From Azadirachta indica (lineage: Eukaryota > Streptophyta > Magnoliopsida > Sapindales > Meliaceae), in contig CM040445.1 in the NCBI GenBank assembly GCA_022749755.1, positions 5,477,182 to 5,541,181 of the forward strand: a stretch of 64,000 nucleotides of DNA, written 5' to 3'. A model generated the notes under the pieces. It was not told the origin of the DNA. It made no database searches and saw nothing but the letters and a program-made list of their open reading frames with translations. Shown here piece after piece: positions 41,601 to 56,700 of this stretch (within the stretch, counting starts at the first letter, position 1; the number at the start of each line of letters is the position of its first letter). Made by a program: the position numbers and the translations under genes.

Positions 41601-44600
41601 CTTGTTGGAAGTTCAATATTTGCATGGATTGAGGTTCGTGGTTTATTACCAGGTACCAGTATGATCTCAATGCGCCCGGTGCAGCTTCTCAGTTACGTCT
41701 TACCTCTACAAGGGATCTGAACTTGAATGTCTCAGTGTCTAATGCTAATATGATGATTCAAGCATATGCGAGCTGGAACAATCTTAATCATGTCCACAAG
41801 TACAGTACAACAAGGGTAAATTGCTTCTCTTTCATATGGATGTTCTCTGTCAGAAATATAAATAGTTGCATACTTGCATAAGCACAAGGGTGTATCTGCA
41901 CTCACACGCACATGCACACACACACACACACACACATATATACATATATCTCAAATACATACATATATAGGTCTCTTGTTCACTTTTTCCGTGCCGTTGC
42001 ATTTACTGTCCTCTCATGTCTAAATCTATTAACACTCTTTCTATATTGCATGTATATAGGAAGCTTTTTCGCCAGCTTATGGTGGAAGTGGTGGAAGATC
42101 TATCATCGATATCCATCACAAGAGAAATTATTATATAATCCCACAGAACAAACTTGGTCAAGATATTTTTATTCAGGCTACTGAAATCCGAGGATTTTCA
42201 AATATAACTAGAATGCCTTCTGGTGATATGAAGCCTGTAAAAGTTCCTGTTTCGAAGAATATGTTGAACTCTCATTTGAGGGGAAAAATTTGCAGAAAAG
42301 CCAGGACAATGGTGACACTTATTGTAGTGGATGCAGAGGTACAACTCGTCTATGATGTGATAAACAATATTGCTTTCTCTGTTGCACTTCCTTCTGCAAT
42401 AGGCTTTGATTCTCTCTGTTGGATTCATTTGAAATGATTGTAATGAGGAATTATACGTAGGAACCAGCAAAACAGTGCTTGGTGTCTGGTTTGACTCTTT
42501 TTATTTTTAGCCCTTACTGTTTTTTTTGGGGGGGAGCTAAAGAAGATTAGGTTGTTGCTTCGGTATGTGAGTTCATACCCTTAGATTTGATTAAGACCTA
42601 CCTCAGATATTGATATCTCACAGGTTTCCTAACTACCAATGTTGTGGGGTGTGAGAGTAGTCCCGGTCTAGAACTTAGTGAATAAAAAGTTCAAGGGATT
42701 TCTAGGTTCCAGAAAAGGAAAGGAATATGTTAGTTCATGACTTCTTCATAGAGCATATCTATAAGGACAAGAACTTGGATGTGGCACCAATGACCTGTTT
42801 ATAGAATTAAATTAAACTTATTCAGTTCAATAGGTTTAGTTTTATTAAGTATATTTTTAGTTCAAGTAGTATTAGTCTTTTTCTGATTTGTTTAGGATCC
42901 TTATTCTATGTTGATTTATTATTTTAGTCTATGGAAAGACATGTTCATGAACTTTAATATTTTAAAGAGACTCAATGTAGTATTTTTATTTTTTCTAACT
43001 TGGTATCAGATTGGGTTAAATCTTATGTTTGAGAATTGTATTAGAGAACTTTTGATAGCAATGATATGATGGTGTGCTGTCTTAAAAAGTGGTTACGGAG
43101 AATGATTTAGTCTTCTACTAAGAAGAAAGGGCAATGTTCACAGTTCACATCTACTTAGCAAAGGTACTATTCACGGGTTCTTGATACAGCTGCTCCTTCA
43201 TCTTCTCTTTCTCTGAAATTCACTTTTTACTCATGGATCTTATCTATCAAACCCATTTTTGGTCTGCTCAAATATCACCGCTACTACTACTCTTTGTCTG
43301 TGGAAGGCACTGCTCTTCCTCGCCTTTGGAAGATACTACTACTTGCTTTTCTTCTCATAACTACGTTGGGATTCTGTGATCTTCTTCTCAATTGCACTGG
43401 TTTCTAAACTCAAGCTTGCTCCACCCTTTCGAGTTTGAGGGGGAGCGTTAGAACTAAAATTAATTTTTTTTTTTTTTTACTTACACTAGGCTTAATCTTA
43501 TAAGTATATTTCTAGTTCTAATAGTATTAGTTTTTTCCTAGTTTGTTTAGGATTCTTGATTTTTATATTGCTTTATTATTTTAGCCTAAATAAAGGCATG
43601 ACTATGTACTTAGCTTAGCAGTCAAGAAAGATTCAATATAATTTTTTTTTATTTTCTCTAACAGAGTTATTATAAATAGCAGCTATAGCTTGTTTTCAAG
43701 AAAACCGCAAAGAAAAAAGGTAATTTTGTTTAGAATTTTCATCTGCTTAATTATTGAAGGGGTAAGTTCCTGTGAGGAATGCATGGTTCAATCTTTTAAA
43801 GCACTTTGTATGTGTGCTTGATGTATTTTATTTGTATTTCTAGGCTCGCATTTTATTAGTATTCATATTACTTCTGGTCTCTTTTCTGAGTTGTCCCTCA
43901 GTTTAATCCTTTACTATCATATGTTTGGATGTAGTTCCCAAGTGCTGGAGGGTTGACTCCTCACCAGTATACTGTTGCTATTCGTCTTGCCCCAAATCAG
44001 AGCCTTTCTAGTGACTCTCCTCTGCATCAACAGAGTGCGCGCACATGTGGATGCATCTCAAGTTACTCCTCATCTTCAAAGCTTGAAGTTGTTAATTGGA
44101 GTGAAATATTCTTTTTCAAAGTTGATTCTCCGGTATGAACAAAGATTTAAGTGTACATGGGTGTGTTCTTGTTTACTAACTGTTACATAGATGTTTGATT
44201 GAGTGGACTACTTTAGAGAGGTCTTAATTGCTTTTTCATGCCAAACCTCTCATCAGCTGTCATTTTCCATGGTATTAACTTCTTATATTGCATGATGCAA
44301 CTTTTGTGAAAAACAGAAACTTCATTGTAAGCCGAAAGCTTGAGTTCGGTGGATGGGCACAATTATAGTTTAAATAGCCATATGATTGTGCATTATAGTT
44401 GGTGAATACAGGGTACATTGACATTTGAAGCCTGAGAAATGATAACCAAATGGGCCTTGGCAGTGAACCGTACACTAAATTAATTGTGGTAACCAAATAT
44501 AGAACAGAAACAAAGTCGACTATACCATATCAGACTAGTTTAACCCAAAAGCTTAAATTTTTTGATGCAGGCCCCAACGACAGTTCAAGTGGCCTTACCA

Positions 44601-47600
44601 AATATTATACTTAACCAAGAGGGGGAGGGGTTTGCTGTTGCAGAACTTTAAACATATCTTTCATGTTAGCCTGCCTATTGATGGGATATTCAAATGTGAG
44701 CATGGAACTTGGTTAAACAGATAAAAAGGATTAATCCCAACTGATTATGGTTGTTTATGTAAATTTGGTCATTTGCAGTTAGCTCTATCTAAAGCCTTAT
44801 ATTCTCTGAAAACCTTGGAAATTATACATGCTATCAGGTTCTTCTACCCTTCCTCCTCTTGCCTTCAGCTTGAATTACTAGTTTTTAGTTCCCGTTTTCC
44901 ATTTATAATTTTGTAGATAGTTGAATTATCCTGGCCTTTCAACTTGAATCGAATAACTTCTTCATTCTTGTAATCTATGGCTTATCTCTTTTGTTATTTT
45001 CTGAGTGATAGCATTTCTTTCTTAATATTGTCATGTTTATCTGCTACTGCATGTACTGTGATACTTTTTTTTGAAAAAAATGTTGTTCTGTTTCCCTAAG
45101 ATTTGGTACAATGGTTTATTGCCTGCTTGTAGCCATCTTTCAATGTGTTCTTGATATTAAACAACCACATGAGATAGGGTTTAGAGAGAGAGATGCAAAG
45201 AATATTTTAGGTACACTTTCTTCAAAAATTGTTGCTCTGTTGTCGGTTTTCACCTTCGAAAAATTGACATTTTTCCCTTCTCTGTGTAATCTATTTCGCT
45301 CTATTGTCAGTTTCTATCTTCTGTGTGCTCAATCTGTCCAAGATAACAAAAGCATTTGTTTTTTGGTGCTTTCTGGCAGTCCATTTGCTGAATGCCCAGA
45401 GCAAGAGATCCCGGTTTACTTTGTGTGATATTTACATGCTTGGCTTTGTATATTACAATTAATGCATCCCTTTTTAGTGTTAACTAATGTAACCTAGGTA
45501 AAGGTATCAAGCACTGCTTTTGCTTTGCATACTGAGCTTCCCAAGAGCTTTTTTGCTTGTGTTCGTGCCACATTTTATGGTAGCGTTAATCTCTTTGTTC
45601 TCCACCTGTTTAATTTAGTATTTATCTCTGATTTTGACCTTGGGTATGTTAATACTATTTGGCAATTATGTGGACTGCCTAGGATGTACATGTAATATCC
45701 AAAAAAGTGTTTTCCTGTCAGTTTTTAGGGAAAATATACATTTGTCAAGCAGTGACACTAATTCTCTCTCTTTCCTTGTCTTTAGTGTGGTATCTTACGT
45801 AGTTGTCTAAATTATTACAGGATAACTACACGATGGAAGTAATAGTGACTGACTTGGGAAAAGGTATTAATTTTATACATGAGCCTTTTGTTTACATTTG
45901 TTGTTGATATGTCTTGTTCACTCTCAAAGTTGCACATATTAAATTTGAATAATGTTGAATTTGAACCTGGTAGAGGTTCTCAACATTTTGAGCAAAATTT
46001 TATCACCTTCCCATTAAGGATATGTAATCTACTTTTCATGAACAGAATTTGTTGAGTCATTAATTTATTCTGATGAATTTTTTTATCCATTTAAATCAAA
46101 GTCTTTCATTTTCATTTTTCAAACAAGAAATCAATCATTAATATGTAATATGGAAGCGAAGCAATATAAAAAGTGCAGATGTTGAAATGTAAACAAGAAG
46201 CCCTTTGAACATGTCAATACTTTTGGCAGCAGAAAAGAAAGTCGGTGCAAAAGTAGAGGCTACCCTTTGGGCTAGAGAATTCCGTCTGTTGCCAAATTGA
46301 AACATGGAGGTTCTAATGTTTTCATTAAAGCAAATGCACATATATTTCTGATGATTTGTTGTTGAGACTACCGATTTGCTTTGGATAACTTTTTGAAACA
46401 AAGATAATGCAACCTGGATTTTGGATCAAAGAATCTAGGACGAAGCTGGTCTACTGGTTTTATATATCCAGGAAAGTTGAAGATTTAGGAGAGGCTGGTT
46501 AGACTTGCTGGAGCTTATTCCTATGTCATAGTAGTAACACAGAATGAGGCTGGCCTTCTGGTCTTATTGATAATGTATTACTAATGTTTTTAAGAAGGAT
46601 ATTTGACTTAGGGCCCAAGAAATATAATTGTCTATATACCTAGTTAGGGCATCACTAATTGATTCTTTATTACATTCATGTTTGATATTGCAGGTGATCC
46701 TGTTGGATTCTTTTCAGCTCCACTGAATCAGATAGCAGTAAACGGTGAAGACAATTTATATCAGGATGATTATCTAAACTACTTAACCTGGATAGACCTG
46801 TGCTCAACAGAATCTATGGTAGAAGTCATTTGTTATGTTTTCCCTTTTTTCACCTCCTCCTTGACTGAAGCATTCCTTGGTAGTTTTATTTCTGAAATTA
46901 ATATTTATGCTTGCAGAATACAAGTGAAGTAGATAAATGTAAGAAGCCGTGTGGTAGAATAAGATGTGCTGTACTCTTGTCACCCAAATCTGAAGTTGAG
47001 GATAGAGATGAAACTGATACCGGAGGCAGAAAATCTGGATTTATTCAGATCAGCCCTAGCATGGTGGGGCCCTGGACTACTGTAAGGCTAAACTATGCTG
47101 CGCCTGCCGCTTGTTGGCGGTTAGGCAATGATGTTGTTGCCAGTGAAGTAGTTGTCAAGGATGGCAACAGATATGTGAATATTAGATCTCTGGTTTCAGT
47201 ACGTAATAATACAGATTTTATAATTGATTTGTGCCTCGTGTCTAAAGCTTCCAGTGAACAGATAAGGCATATGCAACTAAATCATTCAACTAAGCCTGGA
47301 GATTCACAAATAGTTGATGATAGAATTGAGATAGATAGAATTGAGATAGATGAGTTCTTTGAAACTGAAAAATTCAATCCCACAATTGGCTGGGTTGGCT
47401 GTCAACCTATTCAAAATCGCTCAGAAGGTGGAAGCTCCCATCAGGTGGGTCATTACTGTAGTCATTTCTCATTCCTCAAACTGTCAAAATTGGATGTTTC
47501 TATTTCTCATTAAATGAGTTTTTAATGTTGGAGATGGTCTCTCTTTTTCTTTTTTAAATCTTTTTTTTTTTCATGCTTTGGTTTCTTTTGTTGGGGTGGG

Positions 47601-50600
47601 GGAGAACAGGGGGTTGGGCTAATGATCATGTATCTTGCTTACTGTCAAACAATAAAGTTTGAGCTTCATGAACTTTGACATACTTTGGATTGGAATCGAG
47701 CATTTTCATATTACAATGATTAAAATTTGTTTACTTTGTTGTCATGTGTGTTTGATAATGTGTGACCTGTGACATACTTTAGGTTATCTCAGTCTTTTCT
47801 CCTAGTCCTCACTGCTGTTGATGTCTACAATATAATTTAACAAGAAATGAATACCTGTTAATTTAATGTTAGTGTTAATGCTTAAGTTAAACTTCCTGGA
47901 TATGAAGATGCAAAGCTGATGAGAGATTTTAAAGCTGTTAAAATCCAATTAAATCCGGACACACTTGATTTTGGCATTATTAGTAAAGTTATAGTAATTA
48001 ACTGGTTTTTGAATTTTTCTAATTGATGCAGGGAATTTCTGGAATTGACTTACCATCAGGCTGGGAATGGGTTGGCCATTGGTATTTGGATACATCATCA
48101 GTTAAGACTGCTGATGGTTGGGTTTATGCTCCAGATGTTGAAAATTTAAAATGGCCCGAGTCATTTGATCCTCTAAAGTTTGTGAACTATGCAAGACAAA
48201 GGAGATGGATTAGGAAGAGAAAACAAATATCAGACAATGCAAAGCAGGAAATATCTGTCGGACTGCTGAAACCTGGAGATACCCTGCCTCTTCCTTTATC
48301 AGGCTTGACACAATCTGGAATCTTTGTCCTGCGATTGAGGCCTTCAAGCCTTGGTGGTCCTGGTCAATATTCTTGGAGCTCTGTGGTGGATAGATCTGAT
48401 CATCCGGAGGTTTCTAGTAGACTAGAGGGCTCATCTGAAATTTGTGTATCAACTCTCACTGAGTCCGAGGAACTATTGTACTGCAGCCAGCTAAGTGGGA
48501 CCTCTTCTAATGGTTGTCCTAAACTGTGGTTCTGTTTGAGCATACAAGCAACGGAGATTGCAAAAGACATTCATTCTGATCCTATTCAGGATTGGAGTAT
48601 TGTAGTCAAGCCTCCATTATCTATCACCAGTTATCTTCCTCTTACAGCTGAATACTCTATTCTTGAGATGCAAGCAAGTGGTCATTTTGCTGCCTGCACT
48701 AGAGGAGTACTCAGTCCAGCAAAAGCTGTAAAGATTCACGATGCTGACTTAAGAAACCCTCTGTGCCTTTCACTGCTTCCACAAAGAGGATGGCTGCCAG
48801 AACAAGTAAGATGTTGAAGCAAATCTTGTCCTTGTACATTTACCGTCATGTTCTATGAGGTACTGGCCACATTCAATTTTATCTTTCTTTAAAATTTATT
48901 ATCATTTATTTACAGGAAGCTGTTTGGATATCGCATCCTCGAGGAATTCCATCTAAAGCAATAAGCTTAAGAAGTTCAATTTCTGGAAGGTATTATCATA
49001 TAACGCAAAACTTTTCATTTTATGATTTTTTTAGCACATAATAAGTCTGATATGCCCCAGAACCCTGGTATATGCAGGATTGTACAGCTTATTCTTGAAC
49101 AAAATTATGACATGGAACACCAGCCTTTGGCAAAAGCTATTAGAGTTTATGCTTCTTATTGGTTTGAAATTGCCAGATGCCCCCCTCTTATATTTAGGCT
49201 TTTAGATATAGGGGAAAAGCATACACGGAAGATTGCCTTTCCATTTCTGTCTAAAGAAAACAGCAGAGTAATTTGCGAGGAAATTACAGAAGAGGAGATA
49301 TATGAAGGTCATACAATTGCTTCAGCTTTGAACTTTAATTTCTTGGGTCTCTCGGTGTCGATCAGTCAAACTGGCAATAATTGTTTTGGACCAATTAAAG
49401 ATCTTTCGCCTCTTGGTGACATGGTACATGTTAATAGTATTTTTATGAAGCCATCGCTTTAGTAAAGTGGTCATTAGCATTGAGAACCTTTCTTTTTTTT
49501 TTTTTTTTGTGGTAGGATGGATCGGTGGATCTTTTTGCTTATGATGCTGATGGCAAATGCGTGCGACTTTTTATTTCTGCAAAACCTTGCCCCTATCAGT
49601 CTGTCCCTACAAAGGTTTTCTTTTATTTTTTAATTCTGGTTTTTAATGAACAAAGCAATTGCATGATGTGGACATTCTAGGAGTTAAAAAGCATTTCATT
49701 TGTCTTTCCAGGTAATATCTGTTCGACCATTCATGACTTTTACAAATAGACTTGGTCAAGACATATTAATTAGGCTTAATGGTGAAGATGAACCAAAGGT
49801 TCTCCATGCCTCTGATTCAAGAGTCTCCTTTGTATGTCATGAAACAACTGGAGCAGATAAACTCCAGGTTAGTTAACGACATGACTTGGTAAGAGTGTTA
49901 TCTTCTATGCTTGCTTTCTCAATTATCCTTTTGTCTTTTGCTTTTGTAAGTGTATGAATTTTGCTTCTATGCCTTGTGTGCTTCTATATATGATTATAAT
50001 GACTTGTTTTTTAATCTTTGAAATCAAAATATTGTCATGCCCCTTTGTTTCTCCCACTCCTTACGTTTCCTGTGGGGGGAAAAGACTACTTTTGAACCAT
50101 GTATCAACCAGTTTTCTTGATGGAGGAAGGGGTGTCAAATATGGCAAAAGACTTACCTTAGCCAAGCTTAGCATGCACATATGAATGTCAATGAGATTGG
50201 TAAGATAGAAGCCAAAGCCACATTCATGATAATGAGAATATGATTTTAATTATAAAAAAATAAATAAGTATGCAAAGAAATAAAAAGTTACATTAGACAT
50301 AAAGTTTAAACAATCTTATTAGTGTGTTGCAGCCAGCATATCTAGTGAGTAGGGTCTACAAACCATTCCATAACCAATCAAGTCTCTCCAAGTAACAAAT
50401 TAATATCTACTGTTTGTTTTTCGTTTAGTATATTTCTTACATTAAACCAGCATCTTTTTAGGTGTCTGATGAAAATTGAAGGGTCCCATGTTTACTACAA
50501 TTACACCATCTGATGCTGCAACTTAGCATTTCGACTTTTTGAGTCATTCAAGTTTATTAAGTTACCACTTGGCCTAAAGGCTAAAGCCAATAGGTAAATT

Positions 50601-53600
50601 CCCAGCAATAATACCTGAGCTTTTAACAAGCCTCCTCATGTGCAAGAGAATGGAATAAACACAACAACCATGATCTTCACAATTTAACATAAGACCACTT
50701 CGTCAACCGCAAGCACAAATTATTTTGATTTTGTTAATATAATGATGGAATTTGAACACTGGATCACGCGGTCCAAACCTGCTTTGATACTATGTTATGT
50801 GACCACTTGACCGAAAAGCTGAAACTAAGAGGTAAGGGCCCAATAATAGTATTTAAGCTTTAAGAAAGTAGTTTGGTGCACACATCAAAAGCTGTTGATT
50901 ATAAGAGCTAAGCCATTAAAAGTTATCTGGAGACCCATATAGACTAATGATTCATTCCTTAAACTCCAACATAGCCCAGAATTTGGCAAGTGTCTTAGAA
51001 TTTTCATTTGTTCAAATTTGTGGCTATATTGGATGTTAAGTTGATACTACTTTCAATTTAGTTATAGTATCTGAATTTTATAGGTACGATTGGAAGATAC
51101 AGAATGGTCATATCCAATTCAGATTATGAAGGAGGACACCATCCCACTGGTTTTGAGGAGACATGATGGAACACGGAGATTTTTGAGGACAGAAGTTCGG
51201 GGATATGAAGAAGGATCTCGATTTATAGTTGTATTCCGCCTTGGATCAACCAATGGTCCCATCAGGTAATTTTCTGCACGATAATAAACCTATCAATCTT
51301 ACTACATTCTTTTAGTATGTTAACTAACTACAGGTGCCATTAACCAGGATTGAGAACAGAACATTTAGTAAAAAGATCAGCATTCGTCAGTCAGGATTTG
51401 GTGAGGATGCTTGGATTCAGTTAGAACCTCTTTCGACCTCAAATTTTTCTTGGGAAGATCCTTATGGCCAGAAATTTATTGATGCTAAGATCGATAGTCA
51501 TGGTAACATTGGAGTTTGGCGACTTGATTTGGAAAAGACTGGGTCATATTCTGCAGAGGATAGAGAACTGGGATTGCAATTCCATGTTCTAGAAATGGGT
51601 AATATCAAGATCGCTAGGTTCACAGAGGATAGGATGTATAGTTCACATGAAGAAATCAGGTCACTAACTCCTGGTAATTGGGGAACTTCTCACATGCGGA
51701 GAGAGATGCAGAATAACTCGACCTGTTTAGAGCTAATCATTGAGTTGGGAGTTGTTGGGCTTTCTGTAGTTGACCATAGACCAAAGGAACTCTGTTATTT
51801 TTATTTAGAGAGAGTTTTTGTGTCTTATTCAACTGGCTATGATGGAGGAGCGACAAGTAGGTAAGAGCACCTTCAAGGTGGAATAGCTTTATTTCCTTAA
51901 TTCTTCTTTTCTGATCGTTGTGGATTAATGACTTGTAAATGACCTGCTTCTTTACAGTATTCTAACAAACTTTTTGTCTTGATAACTGATGGTGCTTTTT
52001 CTTGGGCTTTGTGTTAATAATTAAGAATCTTATTTGATGTCCATGTCCCAAATTTTCAAGATATGTAGGAGAACACATCATTCTGCTTTTTGGCTTTGCA
52101 TTTGTCAGAACTGGTATAAAAAAGCATGATATTCCCAGAAACTGCCTCTTTCTCCAGTTTGAACATTCTTTGTGCCTTTCCAAGCCCTAGCATCAGTAAA
52201 TAGGTGCATGTGGTCCATTCTTAAAATAGCTAATTTAAATGCTGCTGGTTAATCTGATGAGCTATGTTTCTCTGGAGGAAATCTCAGTTTTGCGTTTCTG
52301 ATTGGATGCATTTTAGCTCATTTTTTGGTTTGTTATGTTGGTATAGAGACTTGGGGTTGAGATCTTTCGTGGAGTTTGTGTCATTTTCATAATCAAAGCT
52401 TCTATTTTATCAATCAGGATATTCTTCAGTAGAAATTTTGTGTATTTTCCAAGTGTAGTTGAACTTTATCTTATTGATTTCATTTATGTCAGGTTCAAGC
52501 TTATAATAGGTCATTTGCAGATCGATAACCAGCTTCCTCTCACTTTGATGCCAGTGCTTTTGGCACCTGAGCAGGCAACTGATATGCAGCATCCAGTTTT
52601 TAAGATGACAATTACAGTACGCAATGAAAATAGTGACGGGATCCAGGTTTTTCCATATGTGTATATACGGGTAATGCTTTTTGTAGCTTGAACCATGGCT
52701 TCACTTGATTTCTGTTTTCGTATAGTTAGTCCAATGTACTCAAGAGACGGCCTTATAGGTAACTGACAAGGTGTGGAGACTTGATATTCATGAACCCATT
52801 ATCTGGGCCTTCGTGGATTTCTACAGCAATCTCCAGCTCAACCGTGTCCCAAAGAGCACAACTGTCACTCAAGTTGATCCAGAGATTCGTGTGGAGTAAG
52901 ACTGTCCATTTTTACCTTTTTGTAACTGAAAATGTGGAATGTTTGTATATTCTAGAAGATGCTTCCTTTATCCTGGGGGGTTAAATGAGTTGGACTTGGT
53001 AATGCCAAGGACACCGCACTGCTTGACTGGAACATCAGGTTCTGCATCAATATTTTTACAATATTATCTTGTGTTTCACTAGCATTGTCTGAAAAGTAGG
53101 ACTGGCGTTCCAGCACTTGCATAAAAACTAGATGTTATTTAAATGACTACATGTGTGGATAGGTGTGGCCAGAGAAATGAAGACTGAACAGACCAAATGC
53201 AATTGGTTTGATTTGGTGTAGATGTTCTTATTCAATTAGCAGTTTTTAAAATTTAAAAACAGAGAATTTGGTATGGTTTTCAGTTTTGGCATCCCAGAAC
53301 CGTTATTCTAATTTTAAATTTTGAACTTTAAATTTCATCTTCTTGCACATTTATCAGTCATTTGTAAGTGTTTATATTACAGTAAAATACTCATATTCCT
53401 AATTGTTTTAAGTTTCTGGATAAAAAGTTTTAACTCCAAGAAAAAAAAAGGGGAACTCAACTGCTCAGTTTGATTTTATACTAGGTATTGGTTCAGTTTG
53501 GTTTGCTTGTATCTTTTATAAACAGAACTGAGGTTTGGCCGCCCATATATGTGGATTTGTACTTTCAGGGCAAGTACATGAGAGGATTCTCTGATAAGAA

Positions 53601-53686
53601 AAGTTGGGAAAATGACAAATCAAGGATTTTGGTGACATTTTTATGATTCAGGATTCTCTCTCGGTGTTAGCAAGTTTCTCTCAAAA

Positions 53687-53717
<31 letters not shown>

Positions 53718-56700
53718 CATACATACATGTAATTGTGAAGTATACATGGAAATCTCAGTACCTTATGTTATTTAGCGTCTCAACATTCTTTATTGAATTA
53801 TACCCTACATTTTCTTTCTTGTCTTGTCAGTTTCATTCAATTCTTTTTTAATGTTTATTTATTTATTTATTGAATTGGAATACATGCCAATAGTCTGAGT
53901 GAGTCAAAATGATATTTTTGTTACTAAAACTATTAATTCTTTGCACAGTGCTACTTCATTGAAGAACTTTTGTGTGCATGCCTTTGCTTCCCTCTTTTCG
54001 CCTCTTTATGTTCAATGTTGTTGTGATAACTGACCATATTGAGATATTCATTGGTGCAAACGAAATGCTTCTCATGTTGCTATTTGATTTGATGTTTTGT
54101 ACTTCAACCATTGTAACTACATTTACTGATTTTTTCACATGTTAGACAGAGCACAACTAGATTAACTATTTTAGATGATTGTTTTATTGGATAAAAAAAT
54201 TCTTCTCCTCTAGAAAATTTTAAATTTATATTAAAAGCAGTATGTCAGGACTTGAATTGGAAACAATATAATATACTGTGCATTTTCTTTTCAGCCTAAT
54301 AGATGTTTCAGAAGTGAGGTTGAAGGTGTCACTGGAAACAGCGCCAACTCAGAGACCGCATGGGGTTTTGGGAGTGTGGAGCCCCATACTATCAGCTGTT
54401 GGAAATGCGTTTAAATTTCAGGTTAGGCTTCTAACTTATTTCATATTCCATATGGTGGAAAGCAATTTTCAGTTCAGCTGAGTACATAATTATTTTTCGA
54501 ATTAGAATTCCAATAAATGAGGAACCTTTAGCTTGTTATGGTGGGTAGTGATTTGATGGCAACAGAAATATTTGGCTACACAATTGAAATGAGTTGCATC
54601 AGACAAAACAAAAGAATGAATAGTACACCACTAATGCACTGAGATGACTGACAAGATGTGAGGGATCATGTCATCAAGATGTATTGACACACCCTAACTA
54701 TTTAAGGAGATATGAGTAGTCTAGTAGAAGAAATCTTGCTGCTGAACCATTTTTCCATTTTAAAATAAATAAAATAAAACAAAAAAATGGATATACATAT
54801 AGAATCTTTTCCAAATAAGGATGTCCTTATTTTGTTAAATGAGGATGACATAATTTGATCTATTAGATCAATCCAATGGCTCTTTATCTAAAATCTGATT
54901 TGAGGTTCTGTAGGTTGATCACTCTCTTTCTTTCAAGCAGTCGAAAAGTAAAATATATTGCTTACTACAACAGCATATGTGTTAATTGTTCCACGCATTT
55001 TAATTCATTGCTAAATATATCAATTACTTATCATGTCAAGTAATTTTTTTAATTTTAACTTAAATGCTGGCCCACTAATAAGCAACCAAATAGCAAGACA
55101 CAAATAGAAAACATAAGGTAAAAATACTTTAGACGCTATATGGTGCATTATTGTAAGGAAGCTTTAGATATTTATGTTGTATATAAAAGCTCACTTTAGA
55201 CATCCACTCAATTATGAGGGGATGAACAATATCCCTATAGATATGCACTTGAAGCCAAGAATAGTATTTTTAATCTCTTAATTGCCATTTTGGTTTGACG
55301 TCTCTACAGATCAGAAAAGCTGTAAGCTTCTTTGAAAAATTATGTTATTTGGTTGTAATCTAGAATAGAGCTTATAAGGGGGAAAAGAAAGGCAGAAACT
55401 CAAATTTTTATTTTTTAAGAGTAGAGTCTTTAAAAGTTAAATTATCTAAAATATTCCTGTTTTATTTTAAAAATTTTGCTTAGTTTCTCTCATTACATAA
55501 TCTTAAGAAACTTGTGTATTTAGGTAATTACACCACTTTTGATAAAAGATGTACTTGACAGCTAAACATAAAAAATGTATATTTTTTTTTTTTTTTGGTT
55601 AAAACTTTTACTTATAAAAGCTCTATTAGTACAATCTACTTGAAGTTGTGCCAACAGACCCTTAGATTGGTCAAAGTGATAAAAAATCACTTGGTGTCTT
55701 GTTTTCTTTATCATACTTATCCCATGCCATACTGAATAAGGTTGACCAAACCCATTATATAGGAATGGATGTTTCTTTCAAATTTCAATATCTTTAAACT
55801 TCGACAAACACCCATCATGTACTGTTGCAGCCTAGTTTAAAGTCATCAATAAGTTCCTGCACAAATTCTAGATGTGTGTCCCGTCCAAATTGTTGAAACC
55901 ATCAGCGGAGCTGTTGGAGAGCTAAGTCTTCAGTGAAAACTCCATTAAAATATAGTAAAATTATATTTGAATCCTTAATATATTAGAAAAAATAAGTAAA
56001 AGCCCTCATTGAAACTTGTAACTTCTTAAAATCTGTATGCTGTCTCGTCTAATAGAAGGAAAAAAAAGTGCTGGAAACTAATAATTCAACTTCTATTACA
56101 ATCTATTTTTAATTAGTTTTCACATTCTGTCTGTTTTTCTCACATTTTTTCTCAGTAGCATTCTTCCTGTTTTACCATTTACAAAATCTTTTACTAGTTT
56201 AATCATCATTATTTTTGGAAAAGAATAAATCTAATAAGTTCTGTTAAGTAAATAACTTAGTTTTAGGTATTAAATTTTCAGTTCCTAGTTTTCTTGTTTT
56301 AGTTTTTTAATTTATTTGATTATATGAAATATGATCAAAACCTAAGTTATCTATTTATATTAAATCTTTATAGCTGACACAATACTCTGCATGTCATGTG
56401 TTTGCTTAGTTATCTTAAGAGGATGCTTAGTTATTACTTGTTAAAGGCTCACGTTATAATACACAATTAAGCATAATCATTATGCTTTTATCCATGTTAA
56501 TGTGCTTGAGATAAATATATAGAACTTATCAAATTGAAGTGAGTAAAACTATCAAACACAGTTAATGCGCGTCATAGCTTTTTTTTTTTTTCCCCTATCA
56601 TAAAATTTATATCGTATTGTTTTTTAAATTAGTCCCCCCAAGGTAAAATTCTAGCTCCACCACTGGTTGCAACACTTTACCCCATGCATTGACATCTTTC

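Larger units (their letters stand above)
41286..46818 (+). other. VPS13 exons 40-45 with a C2-like segment
   Basis: Exons: 41286-41449, 41653-41815, 42060-42338, 43935-44132, 45821-45863, 46694-46818 (residues 2425-2748). Exons 42-45 read as a C2-like beta fold (YTVAIRLAPNQ, LEVVNWSEIFFFKVDSP, then MEVIVTDLGKGDPVGFFSAPL). Exon 44 is only 43 bases but is needed to keep frame and the conserved DNYTMEVIVTD string. Introns 42 and 43 are large (1,596 and 1,688 bases). Intron 42 holds a TRIM-like element. Confidence 0.83.
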
